Source of the DNA: Deltaproteobacteria bacterium
GTDB taxonomy: Bacteria; Desulfobacterota; Desulfobulbia; Desulfobulbales; BM004
Assembly: GCA_019312985.1 (NCBI GenBank)
Contig: JAFDCC010000133.1
Coordinates: 1 to 5,677, forward strand
DNA: 5,677 bases
Direction: 5' to 3'
Part shown: piece by piece, positions 1-5,677 of the stretch
Layout: each line of letters starts with the position of its first letter
Numbering within the stretch: the stretch's first letter is position 1
The notes under the pieces: generated by a model
Databases searched by the model: none
The model's input: only the letters and a program-made list of their open reading frames with translations
What the model was told of the DNA's origin: nothing
Translations under genes and position numbers: made by a program

Positions 1-930
1 GTCGATGCCTGCGGCGACAACTGGGAACTGGCATGGGATCTCCTGCCGGACCAGGACTACCTCACCGGCCGCATCGAGGATTATGACGAGGTGACGCACC
101 AGGTCGTGGAAACCCGCAACCTGGATGGCCGGATTATCCGGGGCGTCCTCTACTTCATCCGGCTGCAGGAAAATGTCGCCGATCTGGCCGCCAGGTTCGA
201 GAGAAGCGGAAAGGCTTCCAGCGGTAAGCCTGTTGTCACTGCCGGCAAAATCGCGGTGGAAAAACTCCCTCCGAAAGAGCAGCGGCGGAAGGCCAACAAG
301 AACCTTGTCCGGGAGATGGTGGAGCAGAAGGATACGGACGGGCTGGTGGCCCTGGCCCTGGGGGACAAGAAAACCCTGCGGCTGCTGCTGCGTCAGCTTT
401 ATGAACCGGACGAAGCAAAGCGCTGGGCCACGGCCAGTTTCATCGGTGAGGTGTGCAGCAGGGTTGCGACGCGCAAGCCCGGCATGGTAAGTGATCTGCT
501 TCACCTGCTTTTCGAGGCCTGTTCCGACTCGGCCGCCTCCAACTGGGGTGCGGTGGAATCAATCGGTTCCATCATCGCGGTTCGGCCTGATATCTACGGT
601 TCCTTTACCCGGCACCTGTTAAACTACATCGGTGATCCCTCGACCCAGGCCGAGGTTCTGTGGGCCCTGGGGACCATTGCCGAGAAGCGGCCGGACCTGG
701 TGCGGCAAACCTCTTTTTACCAGCTTATCGGGTTGCTGGACAGCCCGCGGACCCTCGTCAGAGGCTATATGCTGCGGCTGCTGGGCCGGCTGCAGGCAAG
801 GGAGGTGGCCGGCAGAATCCGCATGCTGCTGGACGATACAACCGTCCTGACAATCTATGAAAAAGGGGAGCCGCTGGCCACGAGTATCGGCGCCCTTGCC
901 AGAGAGGCCCTGCAGCTGATAGAATCGTAA
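1..930 (+). CDS. HEAT-like helical-repeat protein, 5'-truncated at window edge
   Basis: The frame is open from base 1 to the TAA at 928-930, giving 309 residues with no start that must be used. A GTG at 91 with GAGGA at 75-79 could initiate. However, the 30 codons before it have the same strong G/C third-position bias and read as ordinary protein, so I treat the gene as starting outside the window. Counting from base 1, residues 1-68 form an unrecognised mixed domain, 69-100 are a Lys/Pro/Gly-rich linker, and 101-309 are paired amphipathic helices of HEAT/ARM style. Repeated Leu/Ala/Gly spacing is visible around WGAVESIG (182-189) and VLWALGTIAEKRP (219-231). The C-terminal part resembles the small HEAT-like DVU0298 family of sulfate reducers, from memory only. 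There is no signal peptide or membrane segment in view. Such proteins usually act as scaffolds; the partner is unknown. A TPR gene follows 48 bases later. Confidence 0.82.
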   Translation, partial: VDACGDNWELAWDLLPDQDYLTGRIEDYDEVTHQVVETRNLDGRIIRGVLYFIRLQENVADLAARFERSGKASSGKPVVTAGKIAVEKLPPKEQRRKANKNLVREMVEQKDTDGLVALALGDKKTLRLLLRQLYEPDEAKRWATASFIGEVCSRVATRKPGMVSDLLHLLFEACSDSAASNWGAVESIGSIIAVRPDIYGSFTRHLLNYIGDPSTQAEVLWALGTIAEKRPDLVRQTSFYQLIGLLDSPRTLVRGYMLRLLGRLQAREVAGRIRMLLDDTTVLTIYEKGEPLATSIGALAREALQLIES

Positions 931-963
931 AAAGCAAAATACCTGCAAAACAGAAAGTGTTAA

Positions 964-968
964 AGGAG
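964..968 (+). promoter_or_regulatory. Shine-Dalgarno site setting the GTG start of the TPR gene
   Basis: AGGAG sits 10 bases before the GTG at 979. An in-frame TAA at 961-963 excludes any earlier start, and the next in-frame ATG falls near residue 96, inside a TPR unit. The GTG is therefore the only sensible start. Confidence 0.75.
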
Positions 969-978
969 AGATAGGACA

Positions 979-1554
979 GTGAGTGACGAGAGGACAAAAG
1001 GGCAAGCCGATACAAAAGCCGAAACCGAGGATTCGGCGCAGGCCGACTTCAAGAAGGGCAAGGAGCTGCGCGGCGCCGGGGACCTTGCCGGTGCAGCAGC
1101 GTGTTTTCATAACGCCCTGGTCGGCTTCGAGCAGAAGGGAAATGACCGGGGCGTGGCAAACGCCTCGGACCAGCTGGGAGATCTCTGTGTTTCGCGAAAC
1201 GAGCACGCAAAGGGGTTGGACCACTACCTGCGGGCTTACGGAATATGTGACCGGGAAAATGATATGTTCAGCCTCGTTGCCCTGCAGAAGAAGATGGCTG
1301 CTGCGAGAAAATCCCTGAAGCAGTATGATGAAGCGGTAAAAAGTTACCTCGAAGTGATCGACATCTACGCGGAGCATAAAAACCCGGCCGGCACCGTGGC
1401 GGCCATGGAAGAGCTTGCTGCTCTCTACCTCGAGATGGACCGGGCGCAGAAAGCGGCGGACACCTACAGGACGATTGCCTCGATTCACAGGAATTTCAGC
1501 CATTCCCTCCAGGAACAGGAGTTTCTGGCGAGGGCGGCAGAGGTTGACAAGTAA
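979..1554 (+). CDS. Small tetratricopeptide-repeat (TPR) protein
   Basis: This is a 191-residue soluble protein starting at GTG. Residues 1-22 are polar and probably disordered. Four TPR-like helix pairs follow at about 21-54, 60-93, 100-133 and 140-173. The TPR pattern (small residue at position 8, Tyr or Phe near 11, Ala at 20 and 27) is clearest in the third unit, with QYDEAVKSYLEVIDIY at 115-130, and in the fourth, with LAALYLEMDRAQKAADTY at 146-163. No signal peptide, membrane helix or catalytic domain is present, so it is probably a cytoplasmic protein-protein interaction module. The gene lies between the HEAT-like gene and ribE, 48 and 69 bases from each, all in one direction. Having two repeat-scaffold genes side by side suggests they belong together, but nothing in the sequence ties them to flavin synthesis. 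I do not recognise a named family. Confidence 0.88.
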   Translation: MSDERTKGQADTKAETEDSAQADFKKGKELRGAGDLAGAAACFHNALVGFEQKGNDRGVANASDQLGDLCVSRNEHAKGLDHYLRAYGICDRENDMFSLVALQKKMAAARKSLKQYDEAVKSYLEVIDIYAEHKNPAGTVAAMEELAALYLEMDRAQKAADTYRTIASIHRNFSHSLQEQEFLARAAEVDK

Positions 1555-1564
1555 AGGGATAAGA

Positions 1565-1592
1565 TCAGCGCGGCTGAAACAGCATCTGCTGA
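1565..1592 (+). repeat. Nested inverted repeats in the TPR-ribE gap
   Basis: Four short complementary blocks alternate here: TCAGC (1565-1569), GCTGA (1573-1577), CAGC (1580-1583) and GCTGA (1588-1592). Blocks 1-2 and 3-4 can pair as two small hairpins. Alternatively, block 2 pairs with 3 inside a 1-4 stem. There is no T-run, so this is not an intrinsic terminator. Stems of only 4-5 pairs could be chance. Confidence 0.3.
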
Positions 1593-1623
1593 CACGGGCC
1601 AATAAAACGACGGGGAAGGGACA

Positions 1624-2283
1624 ATGTTTACCGGCATAATTCTGGGCAAAGGGCGGGTGGTTGAAAAAAGGTCTGCCGGCGGCGGCATGGTTTTTACCTT
1701 TGAGTCCGATTTTGACCTGAGCGACCCGGAAGAGGGCGAATCCATCGCGGTAAACGGCGTCTGCCTGACGGCGAAGAATATCAGCACCAGGAGGTTCAGC
1801 GTCGATGTCTCGCCGGAAAGCCTGGACCGAACCAACCTGGGAAAGCTGTCCCTCGGCGGCAGAGTCAACCTGGAAAGGGCGCTGCGGTTGAGCGACCGGC
1901 TCGGCGGCCACATGGTCAGCGGCCATGTAGACGGCGTCGGCACCGTAAGGGAGCGCCAGCCGCTTGATAATTTTGTCCTGTTCACCTTTGCAATTCCGCC
2001 AGGGTTGGGCCGCTATATCATTGCAAAGGGCTCCATCGCCATCGACGGCACGAGCCTGACGGTAAACACCTGTGACAAAGAGACATTTTCCATCATGGTC
2101 ATTCCGCATACCCTGGAGATGACCCTGCTGGGAAACCTGCGGAAAGGGGATGCGGTCAACATTGAGGTTGACCTGATCGGCAAATATGTGGAAAAGATGC
2201 TGCAGGCGGAAGGAGCTGATACCCCAGGCGAGAAGCAGGGAATCAACCCGGAATTTTTAGCCAGGCATGGCTTTATCAAGTAA
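1624..2283 (+). CDS. ribE: Riboflavin synthase, alpha subunit
   Basis: This enzyme catalyses the last step of riboflavin synthesis: two 6,7-dimethyl-8-ribityllumazine molecules dismutate to riboflavin plus the pyrimidinedione. The 219-residue length is typical of the family. It has two tandem lumazine-binding barrels, about residues 1-96 and 97-190, and a short C-terminal tail. Diagnostic motifs are MFTGII at the N-terminus, NGVCLTA (44-50, Cys47), [11 protein letters not shown] (94-104, His101) and DGTSLTV (141-147, Ser144 and Thr146). By alignment from memory these match Cys48, His102, Ser146 and Thr148 of the E. coli enzyme. The MFTG start is nearly invariant and fixes the ATG; GGGGAAGGG at 1612-1620 serves as ribosome site. 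The gene is called ribE in Bacillus but ribC in E. coli. It heads the rib block here, with ribBA 48 bases downstream, and no FMN riboswitch is recognisable before it. Confidence 0.97.
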   Translation: MFTGIILGKGRVVEKRSAGGGMVFTFESDFDLSDPEEGESIAVNGVCLTAKNISTRRFSVDVSPESLDRTNLGKLSLGGRVNLERALRLSDRLGGHMVSGHVDGVGTVRERQPLDNFVLFTFAIPPGLGRYIIAKGSIAIDGTSLTVNTCDKETFSIMVIPHTLEMTLLGNLRKGDAVNIEVDLIGKYVEKMLQAEGADTPGEKQGINPEFLARHGFIK

Positions 2284-2290
2284 ACAGCAG

Positions 2291-2309
2291 GCAGGAAACA
2301 TGTTCCTGC
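2291..2309 (+). repeat. Perfect 7-bp hairpin in the ribE-ribBA gap
   Basis: GCAGGAA (2291-2297) and TTCCTGC (2303-2309) are perfect inverted repeats around a 5-base loop. They begin 7 bases after the ribE stop and end 8 bases before the ribBA ribosome site, AAGGA at 2318-2322. No T-run follows, so termination is unlikely. An RNA stability or processing element, or a protein site, is possible. Confidence 0.4.
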
Positions 2310-2331
2310 GGATCTGCAAGGACAAAACAGC

Positions 2332-3555
2332 ATGGCAGTTGCAAGAATTGAAGAGGTGATCAGGGATATCCGGGCCGGGAAGATGATCATTCTCGTGGAT
2401 GACGAGGACCGGGAAAATGAGGGCGATCTGTGCATGGCCGCCGAGGCGGTCACGCCGGAGGCGATAAACTTCATGGCCAGGTTCGGCCGGGGGCTTATCT
2501 GCCTGACGCTGGACCGGGCCCAGGTGAAGAAACTGGACCTGCCCATGATGGTGGAGAAGAACAAATCTCCCTATGAAACCGGTTTCACGGTCAGCATCGA
2601 GGCACGAACCGGGGTTACCACCGGCATTTCGGCGGCAGACAGGGCCAGGACCATCCAGGTTGCGGCGAGTCCCGCGGCAAAGCCGGAAGACCTCGTAAGC
2701 CCGGGCCATATTTTCCCGCTCCGGGCGCGGCGCGGCGGCGTTCTCGAGCGCACGGGGCAGACAGAGGGTTCGGTGGACCTGGCGCGGCTTGCCGGCATGA
2801 CGCCCGCCGGGGTGATCTGCGAGATCATGAAGGACGACGGCACCATGGCCCGCATGCCCGATCTCGAGGAGTTCGCCGCCGAGCATGGTCTGAAGATCGC
2901 GACCATTGCCGACCTCGTTGCCTACCGGCTGCGGCGCGACACCTTGGTGCACCGGGCCGTCGAGGCGCGGCTCCCCTCTCATTTCGGCGGCGAGTTCAAG
3001 GCCATTGTCTATGCCAATGATGTTGACAAGCATGAGCACCTCGCCCTGGTAAAGGGGGACATTGACCCGGACAGGGAGATCCTGGTGCGGGTCCACTCGG
3101 AGTGTCTCACCGGCGATGTTTTCGGTTCCGACCGCTGTGATTGCGGCTCCCAGCTGCAGGCGGCCATGAACATGGTTTCCGAAGCAGGGGCCGGGGTCAT
3201 TCTCTACATGCGCCAGGAGGGGCGCGGCATCGGCCTGATAAACAAGCTGAAGGCCTATGCCTTGCAGGATTCGGATGGCCTTGATACAGTGGATGCCAAC
3301 CTGGAGCTCGGGTTCAAACCGGATTTGCGCGATTACGGTATCGGCGCCCAGATTTTACGGGACCTCGGGGTGCGCAAGATGTGTCTGCTCACCAATAATC
3401 CCAAGAAGATCGTCGGCCTGGAAGGTTACGACCTGGAGGTGACACGGCGTCTGCCCATCGAGGTAAAGCCGGTGCCGGAGAACATTTCCTACCTGAAGTG
3501 TAAAAAGAACAGGATGGGGCACCTCCTGGACCTGCCCGAAAACACCGAGCTATAG
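2332..3555 (+). CDS. ribBA: Bifunctional DHBP synthase / GTP cyclohydrolase II
   Basis: This fused enzyme makes both riboflavin precursors. Its N-terminal RibB domain (about 1-203) turns ribulose 5-phosphate into 3,4-dihydroxy-2-butanone 4-phosphate plus formate. Its C-terminal RibA domain (about 207-407) opens GTP to a diaminopyrimidinone plus formate and pyrophosphate. In RibB the acidic metal loop [10 protein letters not shown] (23-32), TGFTV (83-87), PGHIFPLRA (124-132) and Glu164 are intact. In the usual HTEA motif the sequence is QTEG (143-146), with Gln143 replacing a metal-ligand His. RibA has the zinc cysteines 258, 269 and 271, RQEGRGIGL (294-302), the expected catalytic Tyr309 in KAYALQD, and TNNPKK (354-359), so it looks fully active. 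The 407-residue length is normal for RibBA. AAGGA at 2318-2322 precedes the ATG. It lies between ribE and ribH and supplies the RibH substrate. Confidence 0.97.
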   Translation: MAVARIEEVIRDIRAGKMIILVDDEDRENEGDLCMAAEAVTPEAINFMARFGRGLICLTLDRAQVKKLDLPMMVEKNKSPYETGFTVSIEARTGVTTGISAADRARTIQVAASPAAKPEDLVSPGHIFPLRARRGGVLERTGQTEGSVDLARLAGMTPAGVICEIMKDDGTMARMPDLEEFAAEHGLKIATIADLVAYRLRRDTLVHRAVEARLPSHFGGEFKAIVYANDVDKHEHLALVKGDIDPDREILVRVHSECLTGDVFGSDRCDCGSQLQAAMNMVSEAGAGVILYMRQEGRGIGLINKLKAYALQDSDGLDTVDANLELGFKPDLRDYGIGAQILRDLGVRKMCLLTNNPKKIVGLEGYDLEVTRRLPIEVKPVPENISYLKCKKNRMGHLLDLPENTEL

Positions 3556-3575
3556 CTGTACCAGGTATGGTATAG
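3556..3575 (+). repeat. Imperfect hairpin directly after the ribBA stop
   Basis: CTGTACC (3556-3562) and GGTATAG (3569-3575) can form a 7-bp RNA stem, including one G-U pair, around a 6-base loop. The stem begins at the base after the ribBA TAG. No T-run follows. The rest of the 79-base gap to ribH holds only the ribH ribosome site and no other clear signal. Confidence 0.3.
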
Positions 3576-3620
3576 AGAACGGATCCGGCGTGGATGACAA
3601 AACAGCCGGCAGCGACTGAC

Positions 3621-3626
3621 AAGGAG
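3621..3626 (+). promoter_or_regulatory. Strong ribosome binding site of ribH
   Basis: AAGGAG is a full anti-Shine-Dalgarno match 8 bases before the ATG at 3635. It is the best ribosome site in the window. This fits high output of a subunit that assembles into a large capsid-like oligomer in many species; that link is inference. Confidence 0.7.
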
Positions 3627-3634
3627 AAGGGAAG

Positions 3635-4099
3635 ATGGCGACATATATTGAAGGAGATCTGCAGGCAGCGGGGAAAAAGTTCGGCATAATCGTTTCCCGC
3701 TTCAACTCATTTGTTTCGGAAAGGCTTCTGGACGGGGCCCTTGACACCCTGCTCCGGTCCGGCGCCGATGACGGGGCGCTCGACGTGGTCAGGGTGCCCG
3801 GCGCCTTTGAGATTCCGCTCATGGCGCAGAAGATGGCCAAGTCGGGCAACTACGACGGTGTCATCTGCCTCGGGGCCGTCATCCGGGGCGCCACCTCCCA
3901 CTACGACCTGGTGGCCAACGAGGCGGCCAAGGGCATTGCCCAGGTGAGCCATGAAACGGGGATTCCGGTTATCTTCGGGGTGCTCACCACGGACACCATC
4001 GAGCAGGCCATTGAAAGAGCCGGATCCAAGGCCGGCAACAAGGGAAGTGAGGCTGCCCTGGCCGCCATAGAGATGGTCAACCTGCTCAGCCAGATTTAA
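3635..4099 (+). CDS. ribH: 6,7-dimethyl-8-ribityllumazine synthase (riboflavin synthase beta)
   Basis: This enzyme condenses the butanone phosphate from RibBA with 5-amino-6-ribitylaminouracil to give the lumazine used by RibE. The protein is 154 residues, the usual size, with one flavodoxin-like domain. Family marks in order are SRFN (21-24, the aromatic Phe23 that stacks on the substrate), PGAFEIP (55-61), [12 protein letters not shown] (80-91, with the expected catalytic His89), [12 protein letters not shown] (110-121) and the phosphate-side segment [11 protein letters not shown] (127-137). No key residue is missing. The start is fixed by the strong AAGGAG site and the family N-terminus. 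In many species this protein forms pentamers or 60-subunit shells that may house RibE; whether that holds here cannot be read from the sequence. The next gene, nusB, is 21 bases away and in the same frame, separated by a single TAA. Confidence 0.97.
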   Translation: MATYIEGDLQAAGKKFGIIVSRFNSFVSERLLDGALDTLLRSGADDGALDVVRVPGAFEIPLMAQKMAKSGNYDGVICLGAVIRGATSHYDLVANEAAKGIAQVSHETGIPVIFGVLTTDTIEQAIERAGSKAGNKGSEAALAAIEMVNLLSQI

Positions 4100-4120
4100 T
4101 CGGGGCCCACCGGTACACCA

Positions 4121-4567
4121 ATGGGAACAAGGCGCACAGCAAGGGAACTTGCGTTGCAGGCTTTGTATCAGCTGGAGTTGGTCGGTGAAGCCGGCCTCTT
4201 GCCGTTTGATGCCTTCTGCGCCCATTTCCAGGTAAGCAGAAAGGCCATGGACTACGCCGGCACCCTTTTTGCCGGTGTCCGGGAAAAAATGGCGGAGATC
4301 GACCGCCTGATCAGCAAACACGCCCAGAACTGGCGCCTGGAACGGATGTCGGTGGTTGACCGCACTATCCTTCGCATTGCCGTTTTTGAACTGGCCTTCC
4401 GGGACGATGTCCCGGCCAGCGTGGTGATCAACGAGGCGGTTGAAATTGCCAAACGCTTCTCCACCGACGACTCCGGTTCCTTTATCAACGGCATCCTGGA
4501 CGCCATGACCCGGGAAAAAGGGGTCGGGCCGGAAAGCGCAACAAAAGCGGCCGGGACAGAGAAGTGA
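4121..4567 (+). CDS. nusB: Transcription antitermination factor NusB
   Basis: NusB is a small all-helical RNA-binding protein. With NusE (ribosomal protein S10) it binds boxA in leader RNA and supports rRNA antitermination in the cytoplasm. The 148-residue length fits the family. The N-terminal arginine-rich helix, RRTARELALQALYQLE (4-19), is the diagnostic RNA-binding start. The C-terminal core shows the usual RMSVVDRTILRIAVFEL (75-91), followed by VPASVVINEAVEIAKRFS (97-114) and FINGILDAM (121-129). The last 18 residues are a polar tail that is probably flexible. The ATG is set by the motif beginning just after it. There is no good Shine-Dalgarno sequence before it, only a G-run at 4102-4105, which is too far away, so translation may depend on ribosomes arriving from ribH. 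A ribH-nusB pair is a widespread bacterial gene order. Confidence 0.96.
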   Translation: MGTRRTARELALQALYQLELVGEAGLLPFDAFCAHFQVSRKAMDYAGTLFAGVREKMAEIDRLISKHAQNWRLERMSVVDRTILRIAVFELAFRDDVPASVVINEAVEIAKRFSTDDSGSFINGILDAMTREKGVGPESATKAAGTEK

Positions 4568-4584
4568 TACAACTCTTTATCTGA

Positions 4585-5677
4585 ATGGCAACGAACAGCA
4601 AGAACACCCAGAAAAAACAGGGCGGCCCCGGCTTTGTCCAGGAGGCAATTGCCGTGGCCGGCCTGTTTGCAGCCGTTTTTCTGCTCCTCTGCCTGGTCAG
4701 CTTCTCCCTGCCCATCTTAAACGCCAGCTCCTATACCGCTTCCGGCAACTGGTGCGGCAGCGTCGGCCATCTCATCGCCTGGGGCCTCATGTCCCTGCTG
4801 GGCGCCAGTTCCTTCTGGTTTGTTGCCCTGCTCGTCTTTTTCGCGGTCCAGTTCTTTTCGAGCAGTTCCGATTTTGAGCGCCTGCCTCTCATCTTCATCG
4901 GCAGTGTCGGCATCCTGGTTGCCAGCAGCAGCCTCCTGGGGATCATCTACCCCGGCTCCGAGGAGTATGTCTCCCTGGCAGGCCGCTACTACCCGGCCGG
5001 CGGCATGCTCGGCAGCTGGCTGGCCGGCTTTTTGAAGACCTACCTCGGCACCCCGGGAGCAGTCCTCTTAGTGCTGCTGCTGCTCATCTTCTCCCTCATG
5101 ATTGCGGTTCGTTTTTCACCGTACTTTGTCGGGCGAAAAGTTCTCGGCGCCGCCTATGCCCGCATCGGCGAGGGATTTTCCCGGACAAGGAAAAACCGCT
5201 TTACGCGGGAAAGGCCTGTTCGGAAAGCGGCACCGGCGCCGGTTGTCGCCAGCGTCATCCCCAGCGTCAATGAACCGCTGAAGGCCGAAGCGGAAGCGGA
5301 GGAGGAAGAGGAGGATTTCCAGGTGATCCCCGTCTCCTCCGGCGAGTACCGCTTGCCGGGCATCGGCCTCCTGGACAAGGTCGATCTGCAGAACGGCGAG
5401 GTGGACCTGGAACATTATTACGAAGTGAGCCGGAAGCTGGAGGACAAGCTGCGCGACTTCGGCATCTCCGGCAAGGTCGAGGGAATTTCACCCGGCCCGG
5501 TGGTCACCACCTACGAGTTTGCCCCGGCCCCGGGCATCAAAATAACCCGCATCGTTTCCCTGGCCGATGACCTGGCCATGGGGCTGAAGGCGGAAAGCGT
5601 CAGGATCGTCGGTTCGATCCCGGGGAAGGCGGCGCTGGGCATCGAGATACCGAACCCAAAGCGTGAGATTGTCTACA
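4585..5677 (+). CDS. ftsK: DNA translocase FtsK, N-terminal part (3'-truncated)
   Basis: FtsK sits at the division septum and pumps DNA to finish chromosome segregation. The window holds 364 codons and ends before the Walker A ATPase motif. The N-terminus is cytoplasmic and basic. Four membrane helices follow at about 20-42, 62-90, 100-122 and 157-176, with the largest outer loop at about 122-156. The linker (about 178-245) is short for the family. It is basic at 199-214 and then carries an acidic run at 234-244. The translocase alpha domain begins near 257 with LPGIGLLD. It continues with LRDFGISGKVEGISPGPVVT (289-308), YEFAPAPGIK (310-319) and SVRIVGSIPGKAALGIEIPN (338-357), which are hallmark FtsK/SpoIIIE segments. 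An in-frame TGA at 4582-4584 makes the ATG at 4585 the earliest possible start. No Shine-Dalgarno is apparent, so coupling to nusB, 17 bases upstream, is likely. Confidence 0.95.
   Translation, partial: MATNSKNTQKKQGGPGFVQEAIAVAGLFAAVFLLLCLVSFSLPILNASSYTASGNWCGSVGHLIAWGLMSLLGASSFWFVALLVFFAVQFFSSSSDFERLPLIFIGSVGILVASSSLLGIIYPGSEEYVSLAGRYYPAGGMLGSWLAGFLKTYLGTPGAVLLVLLLLIFSLMIAVRFSPYFVGRKVLGAAYARIGEGFSRTRKNRFTRERPVRKAAPAPVVASVIPSVNEPLKAEAEAEEEEEDFQVIPVSSGEYRLPGIGLLDKVDLQNGEVDLEHYYEVSRKLEDKLRDFGISGKVEGISPGPVVTTYEFAPAPGIKITRIVSLADDLAMGLKAESVRIVGSIPGKAALGIEIPNPKREIVY

Noticed and set aside
91..93. GTG with GAGGA 11 bases upstream, as the start of the HEAT-like gene.
   Set aside because: The frame is open and coding-like back to base 1, so I prefer a start outside the window; it remains possible.
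931..978. A-rich gap before the TPR gene, considered as a promoter.
   Set aside because: No convincing pair of -35 and -10 boxes at normal spacing; only the ribosome site is clear.
1613..1620. GGGAAGGG matches the E. coli KOPS pattern (GGGNAGGG) that guides FtsK, in a window that also carries ftsK.
   Set aside because: It is the ribE ribosome binding region, occurs once, and KOPS sequences vary between lineages; a single hit is expected by chance.
1555..1623. Possible FMN riboswitch before ribE.
   Set aside because: The gap is 69 bases, shorter than the conserved RFN element, and none of its conserved blocks is visible here or in the other gaps.
619..2109. A 496-residue open frame on the minus strand across the HEAT, TPR and ribE genes.
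   Set aside because: It is antisense to three well-supported genes, spans their gaps, has no recognisable domain and has a composition (Arg, Pro, Gln-rich) typical of a shadow frame opposite GC-biased codons.
2257..3096. A 279-residue minus-strand frame opposite ribBA.
   Set aside because: It lies opposite a certain enzyme gene and shows no family motif; explained by codon bias of ribBA.
3585..3609. CCGGC and GCCGG inverted repeat with a 15-base loop in the ribBA-ribH gap, considered as a terminator.
   Set aside because: The stem is only 5 bp, the loop is long and no T-run follows.
3707..4321. A 204-residue minus-strand frame across the ribH-nusB junction.
   Set aside because: It covers the antisense of two conserved genes and lacks motifs or a plausible gene context.

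Overview
The window reads as an ordinary chromosomal segment of a moderately GC-rich Gram-negative bacterium. The most likely source is a member of the Desulfobacterota (former Deltaproteobacteria). This rests on three things: the ribE-ribBA-ribH-nusB gene order with a fused RibBA, a HEAT-like protein resembling a family I associate with sulfate reducers, and G/C-biased third codon positions. The taxonomic call is inference from protein style, not a database match.

All seven genes lie on the + strand with gaps of 17 to 79 bases, and the window is almost fully coding. Region 1 (1-1554) holds two helical-repeat proteins of unknown role: a HEAT-like protein cut by the left edge (1-930) and a small TPR protein (979-1554). 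Region 2 (1624-4099) is a riboflavin block: riboflavin synthase alpha (ribE), bifunctional DHBP synthase/GTP cyclohydrolase II (ribBA) and lumazine synthase (ribH). Region 3 (4121-5677) holds nusB, a transcription antitermination factor, and the N-terminal third or more of ftsK, a septal DNA translocase, which runs off the right edge.

Together RibBA, RibH and RibE cover both entry reactions and the last two steps of riboflavin synthesis. The deaminase/reductase RibD is not in the window. I see no FMN riboswitch and no intrinsic terminator (hairpin plus T-run) between the genes, so a single transcript from the HEAT or TPR gene through ftsK is plausible. There is no gene-free stretch over 300 bases, and I found no tRNA, rRNA, mobile element or CRISPR array.

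I see no clearly undescribed system here. The points most worth a second look are a Gln at the position of a metal-binding His in the RibB domain of RibBA, small inverted repeats in all three gaps before or within the rib genes, the ribH-nusB pair sharing one frame across a single stop codon, and a six-codon mini-ORF that exactly bridges nusB and ftsK.
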